45,436 bases of DNA from JAEUIG01 sp046349775 (GCA_046349775.1 JAXMBS010000045.1:1-45436); one strand, 5' to 3'; counted from the stretch's first letter, positions 26,033-36,128 are shown. Numbers and translations are program-made. The notes: generated by a model from the sequence alone, not told the origin.

Positions 26033-28714
26033 ATGAGCGCCCACTTCCCACCATCGTTCGACGACGTCGAAACCCAGGAATGGTGCGAGCGCTCGACGAC
26101 GTGCTCCATACTTCCGGCGGCGCGCGTCCGCAAGCTCCTCGAAGCGCTGCAGGCTCACGCTACCGAGCGCGGCATCGACGTCCCGACCACGCTCAACACC
26201 CCCTACATCAACACGATTCCCCGCGAGCAGCAGCCTCCCTACCCCGGCAGCCACGACCTCGAACGCCGCATCCGCAACATCCTCCGCTGGAACGCGATCA
26301 TCATGGTCGTCCGGGCCAACCTGCAGGAGCCGACAATCGGCGGCCACCTCGCGACGTACGCCTCGACCGCGACGCTGTTCGAGATCGCTTTCAACCACTT
26401 CCTCCGCGGCCGCACGGAAGACTTCGAAGGGGACCAGGTCTTCTTCCAGGCGCATGCGGCTCCCGGTGTGTACGCGCGGGCGTTTCTCGAAGGCCGGCTG
26501 ACGGAAACCCAGCTCATCAACTACCGCCGCGAGCTGTCGCCCGGCGGCGGACTGTCGTCCTATCCGCATCCGTGGTTGATGCCGACGTTCTGGCAGTTCC
26601 CGTCTGCTTCGATGGGCCTCAGTGCCATCTCGGCCATTTACCACGCCCGGTTCTTGCGGTACCTGCAGCATCGCAATCTGCTGGACACCAGCAAGTCCAA
26701 GGTCTGGTGCTTCATCGGCGACGGCGAAACCGACGAGCCGGAATGCCTCGGCTCGATCTCGCTCGCCGCCCGCGAAAAGCTCGACAACCTGATCTTCGTC
26801 ATCAATTGCAATCTGCAGCGTCTCGACGGACCCGTCCGCGGCAACGGCAAGATCATCCAGGAACTGGAACGCGTCTTCCGCGGCGCCGGCTGGAATGTCA
26901 TCAAGGTCATCTGGGGGAGCGACTGGGACCCGTTGATCCACCAGGACCGGGACGGACTGCTGGCGAAGCGGATGGGGGAGATCGTCGACGGGCAGTACCA
27001 GAAGTACAGCAATTCGTCGGGCGCGTATCAGCGCGAGCACTTTTTCGGCACCGATCCGCGGCTGATGGAACTCTCGCGCCAGCTCACTGACGAGCAGATC
27101 CGCTCGATCCGTCGTGGCGGCCACGATCCCGACAAGGTCTTCGCCGCGTACAAGGCAGCCACCGAGTACACGGGCGGACCATCGATTGTCCTCGCCAAGA
27201 CCATCAAGGGCTACGGCATGGGCGCCGTCGGCGAAGGCCGCATGACGGCCCACCAGCTCAAGAAGCTGGACTTCAAGACGCTCCGCGAAATCCGCACCTG
27301 GCTCGGCATTCCAATTTCCGACCAGGAAGTCGAGCAGCTCCCGTTTTACCGACCGCCGGAAGATTGCCCTGAAATGCGGTATCTGCTCGACCGTCGCCGT
27401 GTGCTGGGCGGCTTCGTCCCACAACGCATCGTCCTCGACGTTGGAGCTCCGCAACCCGCCGCCGATGTATTTGACGAGTTCCTTCACGAACCGGGCGGCG
27501 CAGTCGGTTCAACGACCAAGGCGTTCGTCCGCATCCTGTCGAAGCTGCTCCGCGATCGCGACCTCGGCCCGCGCGTTGTTCCGATCGTCGCCGACGAAGC
27601 CCGCACGTTCGGCATGGAGTCGCTGTTCCGGCAGTACGGCATCTACTCGCACATCGGCCAGCTCTATGAACCGGCCGACGCCGAGAACCTCGTCAGCTAC
27701 CGGGAGTCGTGCGACGGCCAGCTCATCGAGGAAGGCATCACCGAAGCGGGCGCGCTGGCGACGTTCATCGCCGCCGGCACTGCGTATGCCACGCATGGCG
27801 TCCCGATGCTGCCGTTCTTCGTGTTCTATTCGATGTTCGGCTTCCAGCGCGTCGGCGACCTGATCTACGCCGCCGGCGACGCCCGCGCACGCGGCTTTCT
27901 GCTCGGCGCCACGTCCGGCCGAACGACTCTCAATGGCGAGGGCCTCCAGCATCAGGACGGACACAGCCACCTGACCGCCCTCACCTATCCGCATGTCGTC
28001 GCCTACGACCCGGCCTTTGATTACGAACTGGCCGTCATCGTCCGCGAGGGCATCCGCCAGATGCTCCACGAGAACCGCGACGTCATCTTTTACATCACGC
28101 TGCAGAACGAGGCCGTCACCCGCCCTGCGCCGACGAAGAGCACCAACGGCATCCTCCAAGGCCTCTACCGGCTCCGGTCGTCCGGCGGCTTATCGCCCGC
28201 CGGGGCCCATTTGCTGGGCAGCGGTGCGCTGCTGCAGGAAGCCCTCCGCGCCGCCGACATCCTTCATGACCGCTACGGAGTCTCCGCCGACGTCTGGAGC
28301 ATTACCAGCGTGCAGCAATTGCACAAAGATGCCTGCGAATGCGAACGCTGGAACCGGCTGCACCCCGACGCGCAGCCGCGCGTCCCCTGGATCGGCGGTC
28401 AGCTCAATGATGCCGACGCCGCTTACGTCGTCGTTTCCGACTATCACCGCGCGCTGACCGGCACTGTCGCCCGCTGGTTTCCGCGGCCGCCGATCATTCT
28501 CGGCGCGGACGGCTTCGGTCGCAGCGAATCGCGCGCGGCCCTCCGTGCGTTTTTTGAGGTCAACGCCGAGCAGATCGCTTTCAGCGCCCTGAGCGACCTC
28601 GCCCGCCGCGGCGTGATCGACGGGGCAGTCGCGCTCCGCGCCCGCGATGAACTGCACATCGACGCCGAGTGCCCCGATCCCAGCATTGGGTCGTGGGAGC
28701 GATCGGCGTTGTGA
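26033..28714 (+). CDS. aceE: Pyruvate dehydrogenase E1 component, homodimeric type
   Basis: ATG 26033, preceded by GGAG, starts an 893-residue protein, the usual length of homodimeric AceE. It carries the ThDP motif GDGETDEPE with later FVINCNLQRLDGPVRGNGKI, and also NLQEPTIGGHLATYAS, RRELSPGGGLSSYPHPWLMP, KTIKGYGMG and TSGRTTLNGEGLQHQDGHSH. It decarboxylates pyruvate and passes the acetyl group to the E2 lipoyl domain. Near residues 17-32 the text reads WCERSTTCSILPAAR. The next frame gives VRALDDVLHTSGGAR, the expected AceE sequence. A lost G near 26083 and a lost GC near 26120 would give this, so the first part of the protein is locally garbled though the gene stays open. The E2 and E3 genes are not in the window. 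Confidence 0.96.
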   Translation: MSAHFPPSFDDVETQEWCERSTTCSILPAARVRKLLEALQAHATERGIDVPTTLNTPYINTIPREQQPPYPGSHDLERRIRNILRWNAIIMVVRANLQEPTIGGHLATYASTATLFEIAFNHFLRGRTEDFEGDQVFFQAHAAPGVYARAFLEGRLTETQLINYRRELSPGGGLSSYPHPWLMPTFWQFPSASMGLSAISAIYHARFLRYLQHRNLLDTSKSKVWCFIGDGETDEPECLGSISLAAREKLDNLIFVINCNLQRLDGPVRGNGKIIQELERVFRGAGWNVIKVIWGSDWDPLIHQDRDGLLAKRMGEIVDGQYQKYSNSSGAYQREHFFGTDPRLMELSRQLTDEQIRSIRRGGHDPDKVFAAYKAATEYTGGPSIVLAKTIKGYGMGAVGEGRMTAHQLKKLDFKTLREIRTWLGIPISDQEVEQLPFYRPPEDCPEMRYLLDRRRVLGGFVPQRIVLDVGAPQPAADVFDEFLHEPGGAVGSTTKAFVRILSKLLRDRDLGPRVVPIVADEARTFGMESLFRQYGIYSHIGQLYEPADAENLVSYRESCDGQLIEEGITEAGALATFIAAGTAYATHGVPMLPFFVFYSMFGFQRVGDLIYAAGDARARGFLLGATSGRTTLNGEGLQHQDGHSHLTALTYPHVVAYDPAFDYELAVIVREGIRQMLHENRDVIFYITLQNEAVTRPAPTKSTNGILQGLYRLRSSGGLSPAGAHLLGSGALLQEALRAADILHDRYGVSADVWSITSVQQLHKDACECERWNRLHPDAQPRVPWIGGQLNDADAAYVVVSDYHRALTGTVARWFPRPPIILGADGFGRSESRAALRAFFEVNAEQIAFSALSDLARRGVIDGAVALRARDELHIDAECPDPSIGSWERSAL

Positions 28715-28787
28715 CGGACGTGGGGGCGTTCGCGCGATCGCTGGTGGGGGGCCGAATCCTGAATCCGGATTGCTGAATCCGGCTCCC

Positions 28788-30827
28788 TCAGTGCCCGAAG
28801 ATGTCCTGATAAATCACGAACATCATCAGCCCCAGCACGAAGAACAGCCCGCAGTAAGTCGCCGCCGCGACGACCCGCTCATTCGGACGCCGGCGCACCA
28901 GCCCCTCCCACAACAGGAACACCATGTGCCCGCCGTCCAGCACGGGGATTGGCAGGAAATTGATCACGGCCAGGTTGATACTGATCAGCCCCAGGAACAC
29001 CACAAAGTCCGACAAGCCCTTGCCGGCGGAATGGTACGCGATCCGGGCAATGTTGATCGGCCCCTGCAATTCTTTGACGGAAATCGTTCGGGAGAACAAT
29101 CCACGCAACGTCAGATAGATGTCCTTCGTCGAATCCGCCGTGTGGCGCCAGCCCAGCGCCACGGCCTCGCTGACGTTGTTCGCTTTGAGCACCGAAGTCT
29201 TCTGCTCGGTCATTAATCCACGGTCGGACTGCACAAACTTGTCCGTCACTGTCACGGGAACGAGTTCCTTTGTCTCCGGCTGGCCGTTCGTGCCTCCCTT
29301 GAGTGTGACCTTCACCGACGCCACCGGACTCTGCTGGATCAGCCAGTCCGCATAGGCCCAGTTGTCATCGCCGATCTCAATGGAGATCGGCTGCGCATCG
29401 TCGTAGGGCTTCGGCAAATCCTGACGCAGCACCAGTTCCATCTTCGTGACCATGTCGCGCACCACGATCCCCTGCTTCGCCGCCGGTGAACCCGGTTCGA
29501 CCTGGAAGACCGTCGGAATCAGGTGATACGCAAAGCCGACCGACGTTACGGACAACGGAGTGTTCGGCAGCAAGGGATGTTCCACCCAGCCCGGAGTCGC
29601 TTCCGGCGTCACCGTGAAATCGAGGCTCTTGGGCTCACCTCCGGCATCCTCGCGCGAAATCTGGAGGCTGACCGGCTGGCCGATCTTTGTCCGAAACAAA
29701 TCCGGCAGACGCAGCGGATCGAGGTCGGCGCCGATCGCCTGGCCGTCGATTTTGACCAGCTTGTCCCCTTTCTTCAGTCCCACCGCCTCCGCGGGCGAAC
29801 CGGGTCGCACATCCGTGATCTTGCCGATGTCCATCTGCAGTCCGAGCGTCCGGTATGCTTGCGGCGGCACGTCGACAATGACCGGTTGGTCGAGTTTCTT
29901 CCCCCGCTCGTCGCGGCGCTGCAGCGCCAATTGCACCGTCTCTCCGCTGTGGTCGGCGAACAGCGACTCCACGTCGGCGAACCGTTTGACCGGCGTGCCG
30001 CTTACGCTCAGGATGACGTCGCCGGCCTGCAATTGACTCTTGACGGATTCCAGCGGCGATCCCGGTACCACGGCCGCTTCTTGGGAGCCTTCGCCCGCCG
30101 CCCGAATCGTCAGATTCTGCGCCGGTACTACACCAATGGTCCGGCGGGTGTTTTTGCCCGACTCCGGACGAGTCGGTTCCAATGTGACGGAGAACGGCGT
30201 GCCGTCCGCATGTGTACCGGCAATGTTGACGGGCCCGTTGGACAGCACGATGCCCCGCATCAGATCGTTGAAACCATTGATCTTCGCGCCGTTGATGGAC
30301 GTCAACGTGTCGTCCGGTCGAATGCCGTTTTCCCAGGCCGGCGCGCCGGCGATCACTGCGCCCAGTTCGCGATCGAACTGCTGCACGCCGCCCCGAAACC
30401 CAATGATGAAGAACATCAGTCCGGTGACGATGTTCATGATCACGCCGGCCGAAATGATCGCCATCCGCTGCGGCACCGACTTCGCCGTGTACGAGCGGGG
30501 GTTCTCGGCAATCTCTTCGCTGGTCAGCTGCGACGGATCGACGTCGTCCTGTCCCAGCATCTTGACGTAGCCGCCGAAGGGGATGGCCCGCAGCGTGTAC
30601 TCCGTCTCCCCCCATTTGCGGCCGAACAGCACCGGCCCGAACCCGATACTGAAGCAGTCGACCTGCACGTCGCACCACTTGGCGACCGCGAAGTGCCCCA
30701 GTTCGTGGAACACGATCACGAGTCCCAGGCCCAGAACGACCGTCAGGACTTGCAACAGAAACGCCGCGTCATACGCAGCGAGCACTAGCGTCAGGCTGTC
30801 CAACGTTCCGTCTCCTTCCGCGCCCAC
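28788..30827 (-). CDS. rseP: RIP metalloprotease RseP (site-2 protease) with multiple PDZ domains
   Basis: GTG 30827 overlaps the end of dxr by 37 bases. The 679-residue membrane protein has the M50 zinc motif HELGH at 41-45 in the first membrane segment, FGGYVKMLG, and the second catalytic motif LDGGH near the C-terminus (VINFLPIPVLDGGHMVF). Between them lie about three PDZ-like modules (APAWENGIRPDDTLTSING, VPGSPLESVKSQLQAGDVIL, RPGSPAEAVGLKKGDKLVKI, and a further EPGSPAAKQGIVVRDMV). E. coli RseP has about 450 residues and two PDZ domains, so this one is enlarged. RseP cleaves anti-sigma factors and signal-peptide remnants within the membrane. It follows rpsT and dxr on the same strand, as often seen in bacteria for dxr-rseP. 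Confidence 0.95.
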   Translation of the reverse strand: MGAEGDGTLDSLTLVLAAYDAAFLLQVLTVVLGLGLVIVFHELGHFAVAKWCDVQVDCFSIGFGPVLFGRKWGETEYTLRAIPFGGYVKMLGQDDVDPSQLTSEEIAENPRSYTAKSVPQRMAIISAGVIMNIVTGLMFFIIGFRGGVQQFDRELGAVIAGAPAWENGIRPDDTLTSINGAKINGFNDLMRGIVLSNGPVNIAGTHADGTPFSVTLEPTRPESGKNTRRTIGVVPAQNLTIRAAGEGSQEAAVVPGSPLESVKSQLQAGDVILSVSGTPVKRFADVESLFADHSGETVQLALQRRDERGKKLDQPVIVDVPPQAYRTLGLQMDIGKITDVRPGSPAEAVGLKKGDKLVKIDGQAIGADLDPLRLPDLFRTKIGQPVSLQISREDAGGEPKSLDFTVTPEATPGWVEHPLLPNTPLSVTSVGFAYHLIPTVFQVEPGSPAAKQGIVVRDMVTKMELVLRQDLPKPYDDAQPISIEIGDDNWAYADWLIQQSPVASVKVTLKGGTNGQPETKELVPVTVTDKFVQSDRGLMTEQKTSVLKANNVSEAVALGWRHTADSTKDIYLTLRGLFSRTISVKELQGPINIARIAYHSAGKGLSDFVVFLGLISINLAVINFLPIPVLDGGHMVFLLWEGLVRRRPNERVVAAATYCGLFFVLGLMMFVIYQDIFGH

Positions 30828-31939
30828 TCGTCCATGCCGAACAACTCATCCAGCGTGGGCGTCGGGTTGAAATGGTGATTTTGAAGAACTTCGCGACAGG
30901 CCCGCACGATCTCGGTGAATCGCAGCCGGCCGTCGAGGAAGCGGGCCACGGCCACTTCATTGGCCGCGTTCAGGACGGCGCCGCAGGTCCCCCCGCGCCG
31001 CGCGACTTCATAGCCCAATTCCAGGGCCGGGAAACGATCGCGGTCCGGCGGCTCAAAGTCCAGTGCGAATTTCCGCGTCAGGTCGAGCCGGGGGCTGGTC
31101 CCGTGCAGCCGCTGGGGATACGTCAGCGCATACTGGATCGGCAGCTTCATGTCGGGGGGCGACAGTTGGGCGATCGACGACCCGTCCACAAACTCGACCA
31201 GCGCATGTACAACCGACTGCGGGTGCACCACCACGTCGATCTGGTCGGGATCCAGGTCGAACAGCCACCGCGCTTCAATGATCTCCAGCGCCTTGTTCAT
31301 CATCGTGGCGGAGTCGATCGTGATTTTCCGCCCCATGTTCCAGGTCGGATGCGCCAGCGCCTGTTCCGGCGTCACGTCCTTCAGCCGCTCGGCTGCCCAT
31401 GTGCGGAACGGCCCTCCGCTGGCGGTCAGCACAATCCGCTTCAGGTCGCACCGCCGTCCCGACTGCAGCGCCTGAAATACGGCGCTATGCTCGCTGTCCA
31501 CGGGCAGAATCGTCGCGCCGGTCTGCTGCGCCAGGCCCATGACCAATGGCCCGGCGACTACCAGGGTCTCCTTGTTCGCCACGGCAACCGTTTTGCCGCT
31601 GGCGACTGCCGTCCAGGTGCCGCGCAGACCTGCTGCACCCACGATCCCCGAGACCACAACGTCGGTCTCCGGATCGGCTGCCAGCCGTTCCACGGCCTCC
31701 GGCCCGAAATCCACCTCGCTCCCCGGCGCAAATGCCGCTGCCGGGATTTGTGATCGCAACCGCTCCTCTGCCACCACCACGCGCCGCGGTCGGAACCGGT
31801 GCGACTGCTCCGCCATCCGCTCCCAGCGGGAGTGTGTCGACAGGCTCACCGCCTGCATCCCCTCGCCGTGCGCCGCGACGACATCCAGGCAACTCGTGCC
31901 GATCGAGCCGGTCGACCCGAGCACCGCGATGCGTTTCAT
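30791..31939 (-). CDS. dxr: 1-deoxy-D-xylulose 5-phosphate reductoisomerase
   Basis: ATG 31939 gives 382 residues, close to the family norm. The N-terminal Rossmann motif is VLGSTGSIGTSCLDVV, followed by VANKETLVVAG. The catalytic region reads DSEHSAVFQAL, LTASGGPFR, and ALAHPTWNMGRKITIDSATM with its metal-binding Asp/Glu residues. A C-terminal DELFGMDEWA segment is also seen. The enzyme makes MEP from DXP with NADPH in the isoprenoid pathway. The gene overlaps rseP, implying coupled translation. Confidence 0.97.
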   Translation of the reverse strand: MKRIAVLGSTGSIGTSCLDVVAAHGEGMQAVSLSTHSRWERMAEQSHRFRPRRVVVAEERLRSQIPAAAFAPGSEVDFGPEAVERLAADPETDVVVSGIVGAAGLRGTWTAVASGKTVAVANKETLVVAGPLVMGLAQQTGATILPVDSEHSAVFQALQSGRRCDLKRIVLTASGGPFRTWAAERLKDVTPEQALAHPTWNMGRKITIDSATMMNKALEIIEARWLFDLDPDQIDVVVHPQSVVHALVEFVDGSSIAQLSPPDMKLPIQYALTYPQRLHGTSPRLDLTRKFALDFEPPDRDRFPALELGYEVARRGGTCGAVLNAANEVAVARFLDGRLRFTEIVRACREVLQNHHFNPTPTLDELFGMDEWARKETERWTA

Positions 31940-32284
31940 GACCGGAGCCCCCCAAGCCCGTCCCTTAAATCGAGCCGAATCCGTCACCGTCGACGCCACC
32001 GGATTCGTCAGTACCAGTCAATTCTTCGCGTTCAATCGAGATGTTCGGGCAAAGCCCGGGCACGCGCGCCGAATGCAGGACGGGAGATCGTGTGCTGCGG
32101 CCATTGGCCGCCGCGGTGGAATTCTACGGGGGGAGCGAAAACGCCACAAGCCCGTCCCCGCGTGCAACTTGAGCAATGTGCAGCACTCGGTGTCCCGGGC
32201 ACCGGGGTCAGTTGTCGGCGCTCGAAATCGCGGCACTGTGGCCACAGTCCGGGCCACTGCGCTCCTGTGGCGGCGACACGAACG
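31940..32284. other. Intergenic region between rpsT and dxr
   Basis: 345 bases without a believable gene. Two GC hairpin-like elements are visible (CGGTG/CACCG near 32189-32205 and TGGCC/GGCCA near 32239-32256). The second lies just downstream of the rpsT stop and may help end its transcript. dxr may therefore have its own promoter here, but no clear box was seen. Confidence 0.35.
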
Positions 32285-32560
32285 CTACTTTTTGCCTTCG
32301 AACTTCGACTTCACCAGCTGGGCCAGCCGGGACTTCGTCCGCGCGGCCGCGTTCTTATGAATGATGTTCTTGGCCGCTGCCTGATCGAGCCGCTTCGTCA
32401 GCGCCTGGATCGCGTCCTGAGCAGCGGCGGCGTCTGTCCCCTCGGCCGCAGCCCGGGCCTTCTTCAGCGCGGTCCTGAGCGCCGTTCGCTGTGAACGGTT
32501 CTGCAAGCGGCGCTTGGCGTTCTGTCGAAGTGCTTTTTTCGCGGCGGCAGTATTGGGCAT
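32285..32560 (-). CDS. rpsT: 30S ribosomal protein S20
   Basis: ATG 32560 starts a 91-residue, Lys/Ala/Arg-rich helical protein that begins PNTAAAKKALRQNAKRRLQN and contains RSQRTALRTALKKA and NIIHKNAAARTKSRLAQLVK. This is the S20 pattern, with its conserved H-K-N-x-A-A-R-x-K-S-R-L signature. It binds the 5' domain of 16S rRNA. The length is normal. It lies upstream of dxr with a 345-base gap. Confidence 0.96.
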   Translation of the reverse strand: MPNTAAAKKALRQNAKRRLQNRSQRTALRTALKKARAAAEGTDAAAAQDAIQALTKRLDQAAAKNIIHKNAAARTKSRLAQLVKSKFEGKK

Positions 32561-32708
32561 TGTCAGCCGAATCAGAAAACGAGCGGACCGGATCATCCCC
32601 CGCTGCGCGTACCGGCTGCGGGATTTCCAACGAAGGGCAGCAGTGTAGAGGGCGGAGCGGCAGGTTTCCAGTCCGGCGCAAGGGGAATCTTGCCTCCGTG
32701 TGCACCCC

Positions 32709-33715
32709 CTACGCGCGACCCGCTCCCCGCGGGATCACGCCCGGATTGACGAGATGCGGCGGCAGGCGCCCCTGCAGCACCATGAGCGCGTGCCGGGCGC
32801 CGCGGACTTTTGAGTCCCGTGACGACTCGACCGAGCTACCGGCGCAGTGCGGAGTGCACAGTACGTTCTCCATCCGCAGCAGTGGATGGTCGGTCGTCCG
32901 CCCCGGTAGAGCGAACACGTCGATCCCGTCGAAGACGTCGAGCGCGGCGCCTCCCCAGCCGGCCGGACTGCAATGCTGAGACCAGCCGCCGGTTCATCCG
33001 CGAGCTGCTCCCCGCGCCGTGTTGATCAGGACAGCCGTTGGCCGCATCAGTGCCATTTGTCGTGCGCCAATCAGCCCACGTGTTTCGGGAGTCAACGGCA
33101 GGTGCAGCGAGACGAAGTCCGACTGCGCCAGCAACTCGGCGAGCGGCAGCAATTGGACACCTAACTGCGTCGCTGCCTCGCAGTACTTCTCCGGTGCTCG
33201 CACCCGAGAGCCAGGAGTCGCAGACCGAATGCGGCTGCACGGGGCGACGGCTTGTGCACCGCGCCAAAGCCGACGAGTCCCAGCGTCTGGCCCGCCAGCC
33301 GGTGCACGCCCGGATGCGAGCGGGCCGTCCACTCGCCACGCCGCATTGCGTCCACCATGTACGGCAGTCGTCGTACCCATCCCAGCAGCAGCGCCAGCGT
33401 GTGTTCGGCCTGCTCATTCGTGCAGAAGTCCGGGACGTTCGCGACGATGATCCCGGCGCGTCGCGGCCGCGATGTCGATCCGGTCCGTGCCGGCCCCCAG
33501 CCGCGAAATCCACGGCAGCCGCGTCAGTTGCTCGACTACCTCTCCCGGCACCTTCGACGAAACCACCAGCAGCGCGTCACAGTCGCGGGCCGCCGTCAGG
33601 ATTTCCTCCGGCTGCTGCCCTCGATCTCGACAAACTCCACGCCGGCCTCTGCGAGGACCTGGCGCTCTGCCGGGTCGACCGGATACGTCACCGCATTGAG
33701 CCGCACCGCCCGCAT
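32709..33715 (-). pseudogene. Broken D-isomer-specific 2-hydroxyacid dehydrogenase
   Basis: Recognisable pieces lie in order but in different frames. They are RAVRLNAVTYPVDPAERQVL (start, ATG 33715), EEILTAARDCDALLVVSSK, LGAGTDRIDIAAAT, IIVANVPDFCTNEQAEHTLA, GQTLGLVGFGAV, RAPEKYCEAATQLGVQLLPL, SDFVSLHLPLTPETRGLIGA, PTAVLINTARG and LCTPHCAGSSVE. These cover the substrate domain, the NAD Rossmann Gly motif, the catalytic Arg (NTARG) and the catalytic His (TPHCAG) of the phosphoglycerate-dehydrogenase-like family. At least five frame changes of both signs are needed. That is far more than in neighbouring genes, so this is either a true pseudogene or a badly resolved stretch. Its start overlaps the stop of the upstream dehydratase by one base. 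Confidence 0.75.
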
Positions 33716-34868
33716 TATTCGGCCTTCGTAAATTCCTTGATCCAGCGGTCGTCCCACAGCGAAGGAAACGGATTCCTTTGTGGCGGATGCTTGCGCACAC
33801 CGCTTCATCCAGCTCGATGCCCAGTCCCGGGCCGGTCGGCAGCCCAAACCGGCCGTCGTGGCACAGGTTCCAGCCCTTCACGAAGGACTCGCGCCACGGG
33901 ACGTCGTAGTCGGCGAAGTTTTCCTGGATCCGAACGGCCGGAATCGCCCAGCCGAAGTGGACTGCCGCGCACAGTGCGACTGGACCGATCGAACAATGCG
34001 GCGCAAGTTGTTGCCCTTGCGCCCGTGCCAATTCCGCGATGCGCCGTCCGATCGACAGCCCGCCGCAATGCGCCAGGTCCGGCTGGATGATGTCCGCTCC
34101 GCACAGCGCCGTGAGCCGCTCGAACTCCTCGAGCATATAGCACCGCTCGCCGGTCGCGATCGGAAACGGCAGCGCCTTGCGGACGGGGACCAGGCTATCG
34201 AGATCCCAAGGCGAGACCGGCTCTTCGTACCAGGCCGGGCGATAGGGCGTGAGGCGACGCCCCACTTCGATCGCACATTCCACCGACAGGCGGCCATGCA
34301 CTTCGATCATCAGTTCGACGTCGTCTCCAACCGCCCGCCGGACGGCCGACACAATCTCTTCAGCATTCTGCATCTCGGCTTCAGACATCTGCTTCCATGC
34401 CGTGCCGAACGGGTCGAATTTCATCGCGCGATAGCCGCGCTGCACGACGGCCTGCGCACGCTCGGCGTAGTCGCTGGGCGTCACGGCCCCCCCGTACCAG
34501 CCGTTGGCATAGGCCGGAAGTGTGTCCCGCGCCTGTCCGCCGAGCAGGTCATACACCGGACGGCCGTTGGCCTTGCCGATCAGGTCCCAGCACGCGATTT
34601 CCACGCCGCTGATCGCCGTCAGGATCGTCGCCCCGCCCTGATACTGATCGCGGATCAGACGCGCGGCCAGCGACTCCACATCGTGCGGATCGGCGCCGAT
34701 CACCTGGTCGGCGACCCAGTCCTGCAGCAGGCATTCGACGGCCCGTTCCTGCCATTCCAGTGAAGCTTCGCCGATGCCGACGAGGCCGGTGTCCGTCGTG
34801 AGTTGCACGAACAGGCAGTTCCGCAGCCCGGCATGAGTCAGGATCGTATTGAGGCCGGTGACGCGCAT
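33715..34868 (-). CDS. Enolase-superfamily dehydratase (mandelate racemase/galactonate dehydratase-like), one frame break
   Basis: ATG 34868 starts a ~384-residue protein with the superfamily layout. After the capping domain (RVTGLNTILTHAGLRNCLFV) come barrel motifs YRAMKFDPFG, DDVELMIEVHGRLS (metal Asp/Glu region), AWYEEPVSPWD (metal Glu), ATGERCYML (metal Glu), IIQPDLAHCGGL and LAPHCSIGPV (His). This set fits acid-sugar dehydratases such as D-galactonate dehydratase, but the substrate is not fixed. The frame goes wrong after ELDEAVCA. The frame reached by adding one base (near 33790) gives KHPPQRNPFPSLWDDRWIKE and then FTKAE, a typical family C-terminus, and stops at 33717-33715. That stop overlaps the next ATG, indicating an operon with the dehydrogenase. 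Confidence 0.87.
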
Positions 34869-35147
34869 TTCTATTGACGCACGAAATGAGCCGCATACTG
34901 AGAAGCCGGCTCAGTATAGCAATGCATTTCTCGTGCGAACGCGTACGCCGCAATCGGCACTGGAAAAACTGCCACCGAGTGCGCCTGGGACACAGAGAGG
35001 AGCTATTTGCAGCCTTTCGGTGGTCTCGGTGTTCTCGGTGGCGATCGTCCTTCGCTTTAGTGTTGGGCGACGCGACATTGAGTGCGGTCGGGAACGTGTT
35101 TACACGGGAGACAGCGGATATAATCGTGGTATTCGAAAGACTTCCGT
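34869..35147. promoter_or_regulatory. Divergent intergenic region upstream of the two-component operon
   Basis: 279 bases separating the dehydratase (minus) from the histidine kinase (plus). A TTTCGGTGGTCTCGGTGTTC word repeat lies near 35017-35042. Both promoters must be here; no specific box can be supported. Confidence 0.35.
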
Positions 35148-36128
35148 ATGGCCCTCTACTTCCGCAAACGCAGCCGCGTTCACGTCCCGATCACGCTGAG
35201 CGTCACGCTGATGTCGCTCAACGTGGCGCTGATGGTCTGCTGGATCGTCCTGCTGGCCCAGGACGCCCAGTGGGGGGCGCTGGCGGTCGGCGTAGTGACG
35301 TTCACCATCATTATTATCGGGCTGTCATTCTGGCTGGCGCTGTCGATCAAGGAGATCAACCTCAACCATCGGCAGGCCAATTTCGTCGACAGCGTCACGC
35401 ACGAGTTGAAGTCCCCCATCGCGGCCCTGCAACTCTCGTTGCAGACGCTGCGCATGCGCCACCTGGACGAAGCCAAGCGCGCCGAGTTCCATGCCATGAT
35501 GGCGGATGAGCTGAGCCGGCTCGACCAGCTCATCGACCAGTTGCTGGAAGTCGGCCGGCTGGATGCGATCGGCTCTCAGGAAGCTCCGGAACCCGTACCG
35601 ATCCAGGGCCTGCTGTATCGCTGTGCCGAGCACGCGTGCGCTCAGCACAAGCTGGACGTCGATCAGGTCTTCACGTTCGACGTGCCGCCGCTGACGCTGC
35701 ACGCGCGGCGGATCGTGCTGCAACTGATCTTCTCGAATCTGATCGACAATGCGGTCAAATACGCAGACGACCCTGCGCACGTGCGCGTTGCGGCGTGGCG
35801 GATCAGTCCCGACCGCCTGCGCGTGCGGATCGCCGACAATGGCTCCGGCGTACCGTACGAAGAACGAAAAAAAATCTTCCGCATCTTTTACCGCGGTGGC
35901 ACAGAGCTGGAGCGACGCCGGAAGGGAACGGGACTGGGACTGTATATCGTCCATACGCTCGTACGGCGTCTCAAAGGGACGATCGACGTGCTGGATCGGA
36001 CCGACGGTCAGCGTGGCTGCGTGTTTCAGGTGGAATTGCCCGGCCCGGTTTCCGATCACTCTCTCGGTGAACGGAGCGATGCGTCGCCGGAGGCTGTGCA
36101 GCTTCGTCCCGCGGAGGCGGCCACATGA
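35148..36128 (+). CDS. Membrane sensor histidine kinase with minimal external loop
   Basis: ATG 35148; 326 residues. Two hydrophobic segments (ITLSVTLMSLNVALMVCWIVLL, ~16-37, and WGALAVGVVTFTIIIIGLSF, ~42-61) are separated by only about five residues, so there is no periplasmic sensor domain. A short linker leads to the HisKA H-box VTHELKSPIAALQ (His85). The ATPase boxes follow: N-box NLIDNAVKYA, G1 IADNGSGVP, F-box IFRIFYRG and G2 KGTGLGLYIV. All kinase boxes look intact. Its stop overlaps the response regulator start in ATGA, so the pair is translationally coupled. The signal is probably sensed within or near the membrane. Confidence 0.92.
   Translation: MALYFRKRSRVHVPITLSVTLMSLNVALMVCWIVLLAQDAQWGALAVGVVTFTIIIIGLSFWLALSIKEINLNHRQANFVDSVTHELKSPIAALQLSLQTLRMRHLDEAKRAEFHAMMADELSRLDQLIDQLLEVGRLDAIGSQEAPEPVPIQGLLYRCAEHACAQHKLDVDQVFTFDVPPLTLHARRIVLQLIFSNLIDNAVKYADDPAHVRVAAWRISPDRLRVRIADNGSGVPYEERKKIFRIFYRGGTELERRRKGTGLGLYIVHTLVRRLKGTIDVLDRTDGQRGCVFQVELPGPVSDHSLGERSDASPEAVQLRPAEAAT

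Noticed and set aside
29523..30788. 421-residue plus-strand reading frame
   Set aside because: Antisense to rseP, which has catalytic motifs; no protein-like features.
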